Source: CAZSWS01 sp964610765 (GTDB taxonomy: Bacteria; Bacteroidota; Bacteroidia; Bacteroidales; Tannerellaceae). Taken from it: DNA of 40,584 nt. How positions within the stretch are numbered: position 1 is the stretch's first letter; every line of letters starts with the position of its first letter. Below the pieces are notes generated by a model, which saw nothing but the letters and a program-made list of their open reading frames with translations, was not told the DNA's origin and made no database searches. The DNA lies in the NCBI GenBank assembly GCA_964610765.1, contig CAZSWS010000016.1, positions 1 through 40,584 on the forward strand. The letters run 5' to 3'. A program made the position numbers and the translations under genes. Of the stretch, positions 6,722 to 15,781 are shown one piece after another.

Positions 6722-9682
6722 ATGAGTAGAATTGAAGATTTCCGCAAATGGGTATTTAAAGACACTTCTTTTGCCAATTTAATGAGTAAACGAATTTACA
6801 ACGTACTACTAATAGCTACTAATTATGATACGTTTACGCTCGAAGAAGACGGTCGGGTTGATGAGCAAATATTTAACGAATACATGAGCCTCAGCCTTCG
6901 TTATCCCCCCCGATTCACGCAGGTATCTACCGAAGAGGAAGCGCTAGACATGCTAGCAAGTATAAATTTCGAACTAATCATCTGCATTCCGAATCTTCAA
7001 GACTCAGACATATTTTCGGTACCTAAAAAAATAAAAAAGAAATATTCCGATATACCTATCGTAGTACTTACTCCTTTTTCCAGAGAGGTAACCCGAAGAA
7101 TTGCAACCGAAGACCTGAGTGTGATTGATTACATATTCAGTTGGCTGGGCAACTCCGATTTACTGCTGGCTATCATTAAACTGATTGAAGACAAAATGAA
7201 TGTGGAAGATGACACTGCCAGCGTTGGCGTTCAAACCATTCTATTGGTAGAAGACTCTATTCGGTTTTATTCAGCAGCACTCCCCTACCTGTATAAATTT
7301 ATTTTGGAACAAAGCCAAGAGTTTTCGAAAGAAGCCCTAAACGATCACCAACGCACATTGCGCATGCGCGGAAGACCCAAAATAAAACTGGCACGTACTT
7401 ATGAGGAGGCTATTCGCATATTTGACCATTACCAAGACAATATTTTGGGGATCGTTGCAGATATGAGCTTTCCTCGCGAAGGGAAAAGAGACCCGATAGC
7501 CGGTTATAAATTTGGAAAACATGTGCGAAAAACCGGAAAAATCATTCCTATCATTTTTCAGTCATCCGAAGAATCAAATCAGCAATACGCCATAGAACTA
7601 GCTGCTTCATTCTTGAATAAAAACTCCAAAAGCTATCCGCAAGATTTACGCTGGAAGATTACCCAACGCTTTGGCTTTGGAGATTTTATCATCCTAAACC
7701 CGGAAACTCGTGAAGAGATTATGCATATCAAAGACTTGAGAGATTTACAACACACGATATTTAAAATTCCGGACGATTCGCTTCGCTATCACCTATCACG
7801 CAATCATTTTTCACGTTTCTTCTACTCACGTGCCATATTCCCACCTGCTGAAATCTTACGCCAAATTGATGTTAATGACTATATGGACATGGATGAGGCC
7901 AGACAGTTTATCTTTGATGTGATTGTTCAATACAGAAAAATGAAAAATACCGGCGTGGTAGCTATCTACCAGAAAGACCGGTTTGACGAGTACAGTCACT
8001 TTGCCAGAATAGGAGAAGGTTCACTGGGAGGAAAAGGTCGCGGTTTGGCATTTATCAGCACCATGATCAAACGTCATCCTAGCCTGGATCAGCCCAATTT
8101 CATGGTCAATATACCTAAAACTGTTGTTATTTGTACCGATATTTTTGATGAATTCATGGAGTCTAACCAGTTGTATCCGCTTGCCTTAAGCAATGAGAAT
8201 GACGAGGTTATTCTACAATACTTTCTACACTCATCCTTGCCATCCCAATTAACGGAAGATTTGCTGGCTTTTTTTGACATCATCAAACGTCCGTTGGCAG
8301 TGCGTTCGTCCAGTCTTCTTGAAGATTCACACTATCAACCTTTTGCCGGAGTGTATGCGACGTACATGGTGCCCAAAGACAACGATAAGAACGAAATGTT
8401 GCGCAATGTATGCGATGCTATTAAAGCGGTTTACGCCTCTGTATTCTATAAAGACAGCAAACAATACATGACGGCCACGAGCAACCTGATAGACCAGGAA
8501 AAAATGGCTATTGTACTGCAAGAAGTAGCCGGGACCGCTTATGGAGAGCGGCTATATCCCATGATTAGCGGCGTAGCACGTTCATTGAACTTCTATCCGA
8601 TAGGAAATGAAAAAGCTGAAGATGGTATTGTTAATATTGCATTAGGTCTAGGGAAGTACATCGTCGATGGAGGGAAAACTCTTCGATTTTCTCCCAGACA
8701 TCCACGCAATATTTTGCAGATGAGCACAGAAGATTTAGCATTAAGGGAAACACAAACTCAGTTTTATGCACTCAACTTAAAGAAACTGACACTTGACTTC
8801 TCGGTTGACGATGCGTTCAACCTTCAAAAGCTCATGGTAAAAGATGCAGACGAAGACGGATCGTTGAGGTATATCGTATCAACCTATGACGCGACAGATC
8901 AAATCATTCGGGACGGGTATTATCCCGGAGGAAGAAAGATACTTTCATTTGCCAACATTCTTCAACACGACTATTATCCGTTGGCAGACACATTAGATAA
9001 ACTTTTACATATCTGCCAGCAAGAAATGGGTCGCCCAATAGAAATAGAATTTGCCGTCAATCCACATCCAACAGAACCTCGAAAGGGGGTTTTATACTTC
9101 TTGCAAGTGCGTCCCATTGTTAACCAAAATGACTCGATAGAAGAAGACCTGACTGTAATAGAACCAAGTGCTACCATTATTCAGTCGCCCAGTGTACTCG
9201 GTAATGGAATCACAAACGATGTGCATGACTTGCTTTATGTTAAATCAGCAAGCTTCAATCCTAAAAACAATCAACTCATCGCTTATGAAATTGAAAAAAT
9301 TAACCGGGAGCTTACCCTTCAAAACAGGGGATACGTACTCGTGGGACCCGGACGCTGGGGCAGCAGCGACCATTGGCTGGGTATTCCTGTAAAATGGCCA
9401 AATATTTCTAACGCACGTGCCATCGTTGAGTCTGAATTAGAGAACTACCGGATAGACCCTAGCCAAGGAACACACTTCTTCCAAAATTTAACTTCTTTTG
9501 GTGTAGCCTACTTTACGGTCAATAGAATAAAAGGAGAAGGTCGGTTTGACGAGGAGTATCTCAATAAAATGCCGGCTGAAATTGAAACTGAATTTATACG
9601 TCTAGTGCACTTTGAACATCCAATCGTTATAAAAGTTGATGGAAGAAGAAGCATTGGTTCAATCATGAAGCCTATTGATTAA
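6722..9682 (+). CDS. Receiver-like domains fused to a PEP synthase-type nucleotide-binding domain
   Basis: A 986-aa cytoplasmic protein. Residues about 26-160 look like a degenerate receiver domain. Residues about 172-310 form a second receiver-like domain, with VEDS at 176-179, a possible phosphoacceptor D247 in VADMS, and FLNK ending at K300. From about 430 onward comes the ATP-grasp domain of PEP synthase and pyruvate phosphate dikinase: a glycine-rich GEGSLGGKGRG (431-441) and VRSSSLLED with R528. The C-terminus (PGRWGSSDHWLGIP) matches the Bacteroidetes proteins annotated as PEP/pyruvate-binding. I find no TSHAA-type phosphohistidine domain and no PEP-utilising barrel, so it is unlikely to make PEP by itself. 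It may be a phosphotransferase or regulator controlled by phosphorylation. A YbjQ gene follows after 44 bp. Confidence 0.85.
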   Translation: MSRIEDFRKWVFKDTSFANLMSKRIYNVLLIATNYDTFTLEEDGRVDEQIFNEYMSLSLRYPPRFTQVSTEEEALDMLASINFELIICIPNLQDSDIFSVPKKIKKKYSDIPIVVLTPFSREVTRRIATEDLSVIDYIFSWLGNSDLLLAIIKLIEDKMNVEDDTASVGVQTILLVEDSIRFYSAALPYLYKFILEQSQEFSKEALNDHQRTLRMRGRPKIKLARTYEEAIRIFDHYQDNILGIVADMSFPREGKRDPIAGYKFGKHVRKTGKIIPIIFQSSEESNQQYAIELAASFLNKNSKSYPQDLRWKITQRFGFGDFIILNPETREEIMHIKDLRDLQHTIFKIPDDSLRYHLSRNHFSRFFYSRAIFPPAEILRQIDVNDYMDMDEARQFIFDVIVQYRKMKNTGVVAIYQKDRFDEYSHFARIGEGSLGGKGRGLAFISTMIKRHPSLDQPNFMVNIPKTVVICTDIFDEFMESNQLYPLALSNENDEVILQYFLHSSLPSQLTEDLLAFFDIIKRPLAVRSSSLLEDSHYQPFAGVYATYMVPKDNDKNEMLRNVCDAIKAVYASVFYKDSKQYMTATSNLIDQEKMAIVLQEVAGTAYGERLYPMISGVARSLNFYPIGNEKAEDGIVNIALGLGKYIVDGGKTLRFSPRHPRNILQMSTEDLALRETQTQFYALNLKKLTLDFSVDDAFNLQKLMVKDADEDGSLRYIVSTYDATDQIIRDGYYPGGRKILSFANILQHDYYPLADTLDKLLHICQQEMGRPIEIEFAVNPHPTEPRKGVLYFLQVRPIVNQNDSIEEDLTVIEPSATIIQSPSVLGNGITNDVHDLLYVKSASFNPKNNQLIAYEIEKINRELTLQNRGYVLVGPGRWGSSDHWLGIPVKWPNISNARAIVESELENYRIDPSQGTHFFQNLTSFGVAYFTVNRIKGEGRFDEEYLNKMPAEIETEFIRLVHFEHPIVIKVDGRRSIGSIMKPID

Positions 9683-9726
9683 GATTTTATCGTACTTTTA
9701 CTTTACAAACATTAAAAACATCATTT

Positions 9727-10047
9727 ATGCTTATCACAACCACCCCGTTTATTGAAGGAAGACGAGTCACCAAGTATTATGGCATTGTTTCAGGAGAAAC
9801 CATCATAGGTGCAAATGCGTTTAAAGACTTCTTTGCCAGCGTTCGGGATATTGTTGGCGGACGTTCAGGGTCATACGAAAAGGTGCTACGCAAAGCTAAA
9901 AACATAGCACTCACAGAAATGCAAGCAGAAGCAAGCGACTTGGGAGCCAACGCTGTGATTGGCGTGGATTTTGATTATGAAACAATAGGCGGAAATGGAA
10001 GCATGCTGATGGTTTCAGCCAGCGGAACAGCTGTATATATCGAGTAA
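9727..10047 (+). CDS. YbjQ family (DUF74) protein
   Basis: A 106-aa protein covering the whole YbjQ/DUF74 domain, including the conserved stretches SGETIIGANAFKDFFA and ASDLGANAVIGVDFDYE. Members form small oligomeric rings, and their function is unsettled; database names such as heavy-metal-binding domain are not backed by anything visible here. The length is normal and there is no signal peptide. It lies 44 bp after the 986-aa receiver/ATP-grasp gene with no terminator between and is followed by a clear hairpin, so the two probably share a transcript. Confidence 0.9.
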   Translation: MLITTTPFIEGRRVTKYYGIVSGETIIGANAFKDFFASVRDIVGGRSGSYEKVLRKAKNIALTEMQAEASDLGANAVIGVDFDYETIGGNGSMLMVSASGTAVYIE

Positions 10048-10062
10048 ATGCATAAAACTTCT

Positions 10063-10107
10063 ATATCTTTCAAAAGACTGTCGCCAAAACACGCTTCTGA
10101 AAGATAT
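10063..10107 (+). terminator. Intrinsic terminator after the YbjQ gene
   Basis: A perfect 10-bp stem, ATATCTTTCA (10063-10072) with TGAAAGATAT (10098-10107), followed by TTT. The 25-nt loop is long, though AAG/CTT pairing inside can shorten it. Confidence 0.55.
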
Positions 10108-10165
10108 TTTCAACAAGATTAACTGTTTTTCCAACTATAATTCAATGGCTTCCATGTTTTTTTCA

Positions 10166-10173
10166 TAATTTTG
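10166..10173 (+). promoter_or_regulatory. Candidate -7 element before the CBM9-like gene
   Basis: TAATTTTG matches TAnnTTTG and is identical to the -7 in front of rimP. No good TTTG lies at the usual distance upstream, so only half the promoter is convincing. It sits about 42 bp before the TTG start. Confidence 0.4.
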
Positions 10174-10214
10174 GGTTCAAAACGATGAATAACAATTTTT
10201 AATATACTTAGCCA

Positions 10215-10880
10215 TTGGATACAAACAAGCTTAAAGCCACGAAAAAGTCTTTCGCACCCTATATTAGCACTCTTGAAATGCTTGATATATCATCAGTTGG
10301 CTATTTGATGGAAGCTAAAGGTCACAAAGTTTTCATTGAACATGCAAACTGGGAAGACTATCCTTACAAGCCTATTGCAGCAGTTAGTATTGCCAGAACA
10401 AATGAAAGACTCTATCTTTCTTACGCCGTTAGAGGTTTATATCTACTTGCTACGACGCTCAATGATAATACACCCGTCTATCAAGACAGTTGTGTTGAGT
10501 TTTTCATGCAACAAACAAATGCACCTTACTACTATAATTTTGAATTCAACTGTATAGGGACTTGCGATGCCTCCAAACGACTATCACGGGATGCTAAAGA
10601 GTCTTTATCAAAAGATGAATATCTATCAATCCATAGGCATTCATCTATAGAACGAGAGGTTTTCGAAGAAAAACCCGGAATGTTTTGCTGGAGTCTGGAT
10701 ATTTCAATCCCCTTTACAACCATGGGACTTGACCCAAACAACCTACCGGAAAAGATTAAAGTAAACTTTTACAAATGTGCTGATGATAGTACCCTTCCAC
10801 ACTATCTAAGTTGGAACCCTATAGACCTACCACAACCCAACTTTCACTGTCCTGATTTTTTTGGTGAGCTATACCTTTAA
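10215..10880 (+). CDS. CBM9-like carbohydrate-binding domain protein
   Basis: A 221-aa protein resembling the Bacteroidetes 'carbohydrate-binding family 9-like' proteins. Typical features are an N-terminal part with ANWEDYPYKPIAAVSIA, the central DSCVEFFMQ and YYNFEFNCIGTC, and a terminal GELYL. There is no signal peptide, so it seems cytoplasmic, which is odd for a glycan-binding domain. Its ligand is unknown. The frame has a stop at 10209-10211 and then a TTG at 10215, used here as start; the first in-frame ATG is 10278, which would remove 21 residues. It stands alone between the YbjQ gene and rimP. Confidence 0.75.
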   Translation: MDTNKLKATKKSFAPYISTLEMLDISSVGYLMEAKGHKVFIEHANWEDYPYKPIAAVSIARTNERLYLSYAVRGLYLLATTLNDNTPVYQDSCVEFFMQQTNAPYYYNFEFNCIGTCDASKRLSRDAKESLSKDEYLSIHRHSSIEREVFEEKPGMFCWSLDISIPFTTMGLDPNNLPEKIKVNFYKCADDSTLPHYLSWNPIDLPQPNFHCPDFFGELYL

Positions 10881-10997
10881 AAACCATTTAAGAAAGACTA
10901 CACTAAAAAAAGAATAAGCCCAAGCAGCATAAAATTGCATGCAAAAAATCAAGCAACATTATCTAAGCTAGAAATGAGGTGTTTATTGAGATAAAAT

Positions 10998-11028
10998 TTT
11001 GCAAAATCATTGATTTTATGTAATTTTG
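10998..11028 (+). promoter_or_regulatory. Promoter of the rimP-nusA-infB operon
   Basis: TTTG (10998-11001), exactly 19 bp, then TAATTTTG (11021-11028): a full match to the Bacteroidetes vegetative promoter. Transcription should begin near 11035, leaving a leader of about 70 nt that contains a hairpin. Confidence 0.75.
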
Positions 11029-11058
11029 CAACTGCAATGAGAAAGAGAGTGGTGATGG

Positions 11059-11076
11059 GGGGACGCTAAAGTCCCC
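11059..11076 (+). promoter_or_regulatory. Attenuator-like hairpin in the rimP leader
   Basis: GGGGAC (11059-11064) pairs with GTCCCC (11071-11076) around a GCTAAA loop and is followed by TTCTTTTATTCTT. It lies between the promoter and the rimP ATG, so it looks like a transcription attenuator. Control by NusA, encoded in the same operon, is plausible but unproven. Confidence 0.6.
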
Positions 11077-11104
11077 TTCTTTTATTCTTAAACATGGGCT
11101 TAAA

Positions 11105-11569
11105 ATGATAGATGAAGCATTAATACGCAAACTAGCAGAAGAAAAAATGGAGGGAACGGACAACTATCTGATTGATGTTCAGATATTACCGGGAAATTCC
11201 ATCGTGGTAGAAATTGATAACGACCAAGGTGTCAATATTGATGACTGCGCTTCAATAAGCCGACATATCGAGAGTAAACTGGATCGCGATCAAGAAGATT
11301 TTGAAATCGAAGTAGGTTCAGTAGGACTCACATCACCCTTTAAAATACTCAGGCAGTATCAAAAAAACATTGGAAATGAAGTAGAAGTTTTGTCTAAAAA
11401 CGGGATAAAGCTTCACGGCATTTTAACTTCAGCCGAAGAAAATAGCTTTACGATTGAAATAGAGAAGAAAGTTAAAGAAGAAGGCGACAAACGCAAAAAG
11501 CTAGTAAAAGAAGCTATTAGCTTTGGATATGACGAAATAAAGTACACTAAATATACCATTAGATTTTAA
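11105..11569 (+). CDS. rimP: Ribosome maturation factor RimP
   Basis: A 154-aa protein needed to mature the 30S subunit. The N-terminal alpha/beta domain (about 1-85) carries VEIDNDQGVNIDDCASISRH and the family hallmark VGSVGLTSPFK variant of SPG(L)xxPL. The C-terminal SH3-like domain (about 85-154) follows. Length is normal for the family. It is the first gene of rimP-nusA-infB, an order conserved across bacteria, and nusA begins 5 bp after its stop. A strong promoter and an attenuator-like hairpin precede it. Confidence 0.95.
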   Translation: MIDEALIRKLAEEKMEGTDNYLIDVQILPGNSIVVEIDNDQGVNIDDCASISRHIESKLDRDQEDFEIEVGSVGLTSPFKILRQYQKNIGNEVEVLSKNGIKLHGILTSAEENSFTIEIEKKVKEEGDKRKKLVKEAISFGYDEIKYTKYTIRF

Positions 11570-11574
11570 CAAAT

Positions 11575-12834
11575 ATGGCAAAAAGGGAAGAGACAATCAG
11601 CATGACTGACACGTTAGAAGAATTTAAAGAACTAAAAAACATCGATAAAGACACGATGATTAGTGTCTTGGAAGAGTCTTTTAGAAACGTGATTGCCAAA
11701 ATGTTTGGTACGGATGAAAACTTTGATGTAATCATCAATCCGGAAAAAGGAGACTTCGAAATTTGGAGAAACCGGACAGTAGTAGCAGACGATGAGCTGG
11801 AAAACCCAAACTTAGAAGTAAGCTTAAAGGAAGCTAGAGAAATAGATCCGGATAGTGGAATTGGTGAAGAAGTAACAGACGAGGTACACTTTGCCAAATT
11901 TGGACGTCGTGCAATTTTAAACTTACGCCAAACACTTGCTTCTAAAATATTAGAACTGCAAAAAGACAGTTTATACGCTAAGTATAAAGAACGCATCGGA
12001 ATGATTGTCACAGCCGATGTATACCAAATTTGGAAAAAGGAAATACTGTTGTTAGATGACGAAGGTAACGAGCTACTTTTACCGAAGTCTGAACAAATCC
12101 CTTCTGACTTTTACCGCAAGGGAGAGCCCGTTAGAGCGATTGTTCAGCGTGTAGAAAACGTAAACAACAACCCTAAGATTATACTATCCCGCTCGGACAA
12201 TATGTTGCTTCAACGCCTATTCGAGCTGGAAGTTCCGGAAATCAACGATGGACTAATAACCATTAAAGCGATTGCTAGAATACCGGGTGAGCGAGCTAAA
12301 GTAGCTGTAGAATCGTACGATGACCGAATTGACCCGGTTGGTGCATGTGTGGGAATGAAAGGCTCACGTATACATGGAATTGTCAGAGAATTAAGAAACG
12401 AGAATATTGATGTGGTCAACTATACAACAAACACATCACTCTTTATACAGCGCTCACTAAGCCCTGCCAAAGTTTCATCTATGAAAGTATTTGAGCAGGA
12501 AAAACGGGCTGAAGTATATTTAAAACCGGAAGAGGTTTCATTAGCCATTGGCAAAAACGGCTTTAACATCAAACTGGCCGGCATGCTGACCGGATATACG
12601 ATTGACGTATTCCGCGACATTGAAGGCGCTGACGAAGAAGATATTTACTTGGATGAATTTACTGACGAAATAGATATCTGGGTAATTGAAGCACTCAAAA
12701 ACATTGGCTGTCTGACTGCGAAGTCTGTACTAGCTAAAAAACCGGAGGAAATTATTGAACGCGCAGACTTGGAAGAACAAACTGTCGATGAAGTATTTGC
12801 TATCCTTTCTGCCGAATTTGAAGACGAAGAATAA
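11575..12834 (+). CDS. nusA: Transcription termination/antitermination factor NusA
   Basis: A 419-aa RNA polymerase-binding protein that modulates pausing, termination and antitermination. The N-terminal RNA polymerase-binding domain covers about 10-125. An S1 domain (about 140-205) follows, then two KH domains (about 210-345) with the typical GACVGMKGSRI and LAIGKNGFNIKLA loops. A short helical C-terminal segment (about 360-419) ends the chain. It lacks the acidic AR repeats found in Escherichia coli NusA, as is usual outside the Proteobacteria. It sits 5 bp after rimP and 25 bp before infB. An internal ATG at codon 10 is an alternative start. Confidence 0.96.
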   Translation: MAKREETISMTDTLEEFKELKNIDKDTMISVLEESFRNVIAKMFGTDENFDVIINPEKGDFEIWRNRTVVADDELENPNLEVSLKEAREIDPDSGIGEEVTDEVHFAKFGRRAILNLRQTLASKILELQKDSLYAKYKERIGMIVTADVYQIWKKEILLLDDEGNELLLPKSEQIPSDFYRKGEPVRAIVQRVENVNNNPKIILSRSDNMLLQRLFELEVPEINDGLITIKAIARIPGERAKVAVESYDDRIDPVGACVGMKGSRIHGIVRELRNENIDVVNYTTNTSLFIQRSLSPAKVSSMKVFEQEKRAEVYLKPEEVSLAIGKNGFNIKLAGMLTGYTIDVFRDIEGADEEDIYLDEFTDEIDIWVIEALKNIGCLTAKSVLAKKPEEIIERADLEEQTVDEVFAILSAEFEDEE

Positions 12835-12859
12835 AAATTAGATTTACGACGAAATAGAT

Positions 12860-15775
12860 ATGCCTATAAAATTAATTAAAGCAACTCGTGACCTAAATGT
12901 TGGGCTAAATACCGCTGTGGATTTTCTCCATGCCAAGGGATTTGATGACATAGACAGCAACCCGAATGCTAAAATCTCAAATGAGCAATATGCAATTCTG
13001 GTTAATGAATTTGGAAAAGATCTGCCGGACAGCGAAAAGCGTCGCTTGCTAAATAAAGTAAGTGATAACAAACCAGCACCTAAGCCACCCAAAACAACTG
13101 ACGAAAAGAAAAAACCGGAGTTGATTAAAACTGAAGTTCCGGAAGAATTCAAACCTAAAATCGTCACCAAAGGGCATATCGCTCTAGATGATAAAAAACA
13201 AGAGCCTACTGTTAAAGAAACAGCGGTAGTCAAAGAGGAGAAAGCAGCCAAACAAAAAGAAGAGAAAAAAGAAACACCTCAAGAAAAAGTGATTGCTACC
13301 AAAACGCCACCTCCAACAGAGCAAATAGCTAAACCGGAAGTAAAAGAAAAAGTTGTAAAGGAAACGCCCTTGGTAAAAACGGAAGTTAAGCCGGACAAAA
13401 CAACTGAAGTCAAATCCGAGTCGAAACCTAAGGTCATTAAACCCAAGGAAGCGGAAGTTATTTCAACTAGCAAAGAAAAAACCGCAGAGAACACTGAAGA
13501 GGTAGAAGGGAGCAATGATTTATTCCGTCTTTCAACGACTAAATTTGAACCTCAAATCAAGGTTAAAGGGAAAATAGACCTCTCAACAATCAATCAATCT
13601 ACTCGTCCTAAGAAGAAAACTAAGGAAGAGAGAAAAAAAGAGAGAGAAGAGAAAAGAGGCAAAACCAACGACCAACGAGGAGCTGCCGGAACGGAAGATA
13701 AAAAAACCACTTCACAGAGTGCTAGTGATAATACAAAAAGAAAAAGAAAACGTATTAAAAAAGATCGTGTAGACATTAGCTCTACACAAGGAACAAACTT
13801 CCGCCCTCAACAACAAAAAGATGGTAAAAAAACACGTTTAAGAAGACCTGTTAAAGCAGAGGTTAGCGAAGAGGATGTACAAAAGCAAATAAAAGAAACG
13901 CTAGCTCGTCTTACGAATAAACGAAACAAAGGAAATAAAAGCGCAAAATACCGTAGAGATAAAAGAGATGCGGCTGAAAAGCGCGAAACAGAACTACTCA
14001 AACAGGAAGAAAGAGAAAGTAAGATTATAAAACTTACGGAGTTTGTTACTGCTAGCGACTTAGCAAATATGATGGACGTACCGGTTACAGATATTATCTC
14101 TACCTGCATGAGTATTGGAATGATGGTTTCAATCAACCAGCGACTGGATGCTGAAACACTTAATATTGTAGCTGATGAGTTCGGATTTAAAACTGAATAT
14201 GTCAGTGCGGAAGTTGCAGAAGCAATCAAGGAAGATGACGAACTAGACAATGAAGAGGACTGGGTAGAACGTCCACCTATTGTTACAGTCATGGGTCACG
14301 TAGACCATGGTAAAACATCGTTACTTGACAACGTTAGAAACACCAATGTTATCGCTGGAGAAGCTGGGGGAATTACCCAACATATCGGTGCTTATAACGT
14401 CACACTTTCTAATGGTCGCCATATCACATTCCTAGACACACCCGGTCACGAAGCGTTTACTGCGATGCGTGCTCGTGGAGCAAAAATGACTGATATTGCA
14501 ATCATTATCGTTGCAGCCGATGACAATGTGATGCCTCAAACAAAAGAAGCTATCAACCATGCATCTGCAGCCGGCGTACCAATAGTTTTTGCCATTAATA
14601 AAATAGATAAGCCTCATGCTAATCCGGATAAAATCAAAGAGGAATTGGCAACCATGAACTACCTGGTAGAAGAATGGGGAGGAAAATATCAAAGTCAAGA
14701 CATCTCAGCAAAAAAAGGTGTAGGTATTCAAGAATTACTTGAAAAGGTCTTACTGGAGGCTGACTTGTTGGATCTGAAAGCAAATCCTAAGAAAAGAGCA
14801 ACCGGCTCGGTTATTGAATCATCTTTAGATAAAGGAAGAGGATACGTATCTACCGTAATGGTTGAGAATGGCACACTTAAACAAGGAGATATGCTTATTG
14901 CAGGTACGCATTTCGGTCGTATCAAAGCCATGTTTAATGTAAGAAATCAGCGAATTGACGAAGCCGGTCCTTCAGAACCTGCATTAATATTGGGTCTGGA
15001 CGGAGCTCCACAAGCCGGAGATGTGTTTAATGTGCTGGAAACAGAGCAAGAGGCACGTGAGATTACCACTCGACGCATCCAACTGCAACGTGAGCAAGGC
15101 TTACGTACGCAAAAGATGTTGACTCTGGACGATATAGGTCGTCGGATTGCCATTGGTAGCTTCCAAGAATTGAATGTAATTGTCAAAGGTGACGTGGATG
15201 GTTCGGTTGAAGCACTAGCAGACTCGCTAATCAGACTATCAACTGAAGAAATTCAAGTAAACGTCATACATAAAGCGGTTGGACAAATATCTGAGTCAGA
15301 CGTTGTTCTGGCAACAGCTTCAGATGCCATTATCATTGGCTTCCAAGTACGCCCGGCAGCTACAGCTCGCAAAATGGCCGAGCAAGACGGCGTTGAAGTA
15401 CGTCTATATTCTGTTATTTATGATGCGATTGAAGACGTGAAGAGCGCTATGGAAGGCATGCTTTCTCCTGAAATCAAAGAAGTAATCACAGGAGACGCAG
15501 AAGTACTACAAGTATTCAAAATCACGAAAGTGGGTATGGTAGCCGGCTGTATAGTAAAAGAAGGGAAAATCAAACGTGCGAACAAAGTGCGTGTTATCCG
15601 CGACGGTATTGTTATCTACACGGGTGATTTAGACTCGCTCAAACGCTTCAAGGATGAAGTAAAAGAAGTTGTGTCAGGACTTGAATGTGGAATACACATT
15701 AGCAACTATACCGACCTTCAAGCAGGCGACATCGTTGAATCATTTGAACAAATAGAGATTAAAAAGACCCTATAA
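12860..15775 (+). CDS. infB: Translation initiation factor IF-2
   Basis: A 971-aa GTPase that brings initiator tRNA to the 30S subunit and promotes subunit joining. An IF2_N-type domain occupies about 1-50. A long Lys/Glu/Pro-rich disordered stretch (about 60-380) includes basic KRKRKRIKKDR. A second IF2_N-type segment follows, then the G domain with GHVDHGKT at 479-486, DTPGHEAF and NKID. Domain II, domain III and the C-terminal tRNA-binding domain complete the protein (about 640-971). The long N-terminus is typical of Bacteroides IF-2. It belongs to the rimP-nusA-infB operon, and cvpA starts 6 bp after its stop. Confidence 0.97.
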   Translation: MPIKLIKATRDLNVGLNTAVDFLHAKGFDDIDSNPNAKISNEQYAILVNEFGKDLPDSEKRRLLNKVSDNKPAPKPPKTTDEKKKPELIKTEVPEEFKPKIVTKGHIALDDKKQEPTVKETAVVKEEKAAKQKEEKKETPQEKVIATKTPPPTEQIAKPEVKEKVVKETPLVKTEVKPDKTTEVKSESKPKVIKPKEAEVISTSKEKTAENTEEVEGSNDLFRLSTTKFEPQIKVKGKIDLSTINQSTRPKKKTKEERKKEREEKRGKTNDQRGAAGTEDKKTTSQSASDNTKRKRKRIKKDRVDISSTQGTNFRPQQQKDGKKTRLRRPVKAEVSEEDVQKQIKETLARLTNKRNKGNKSAKYRRDKRDAAEKRETELLKQEERESKIIKLTEFVTASDLANMMDVPVTDIISTCMSIGMMVSINQRLDAETLNIVADEFGFKTEYVSAEVAEAIKEDDELDNEEDWVERPPIVTVMGHVDHGKTSLLDNVRNTNVIAGEAGGITQHIGAYNVTLSNGRHITFLDTPGHEAFTAMRARGAKMTDIAIIIVAADDNVMPQTKEAINHASAAGVPIVFAINKIDKPHANPDKIKEELATMNYLVEEWGGKYQSQDISAKKGVGIQELLEKVLLEADLLDLKANPKKRATGSVIESSLDKGRGYVSTVMVENGTLKQGDMLIAGTHFGRIKAMFNVRNQRIDEAGPSEPALILGLDGAPQAGDVFNVLETEQEAREITTRRIQLQREQGLRTQKMLTLDDIGRRIAIGSFQELNVIVKGDVDGSVEALADSLIRLSTEEIQVNVIHKAVGQISESDVVLATASDAIIIGFQVRPAATARKMAEQDGVEVRLYSVIYDAIEDVKSAMEGMLSPEIKEVITGDAEVLQVFKITKVGMVAGCIVKEGKIKRANKVRVIRDGIVIYTGDLDSLKRFKDEVKEVVSGLECGIHISNYTDLQAGDIVESFEQIEIKKTL

Positions 15776-15781
15776 ACCTAT

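Noticed and set aside
10935..10946. TTGCATGCAA palindrome before rimP as an operator
   Set aside because: It is a single short palindrome about 55 bp upstream of the -33 with no repeat elsewhere in the leader, so it is too weak to call.
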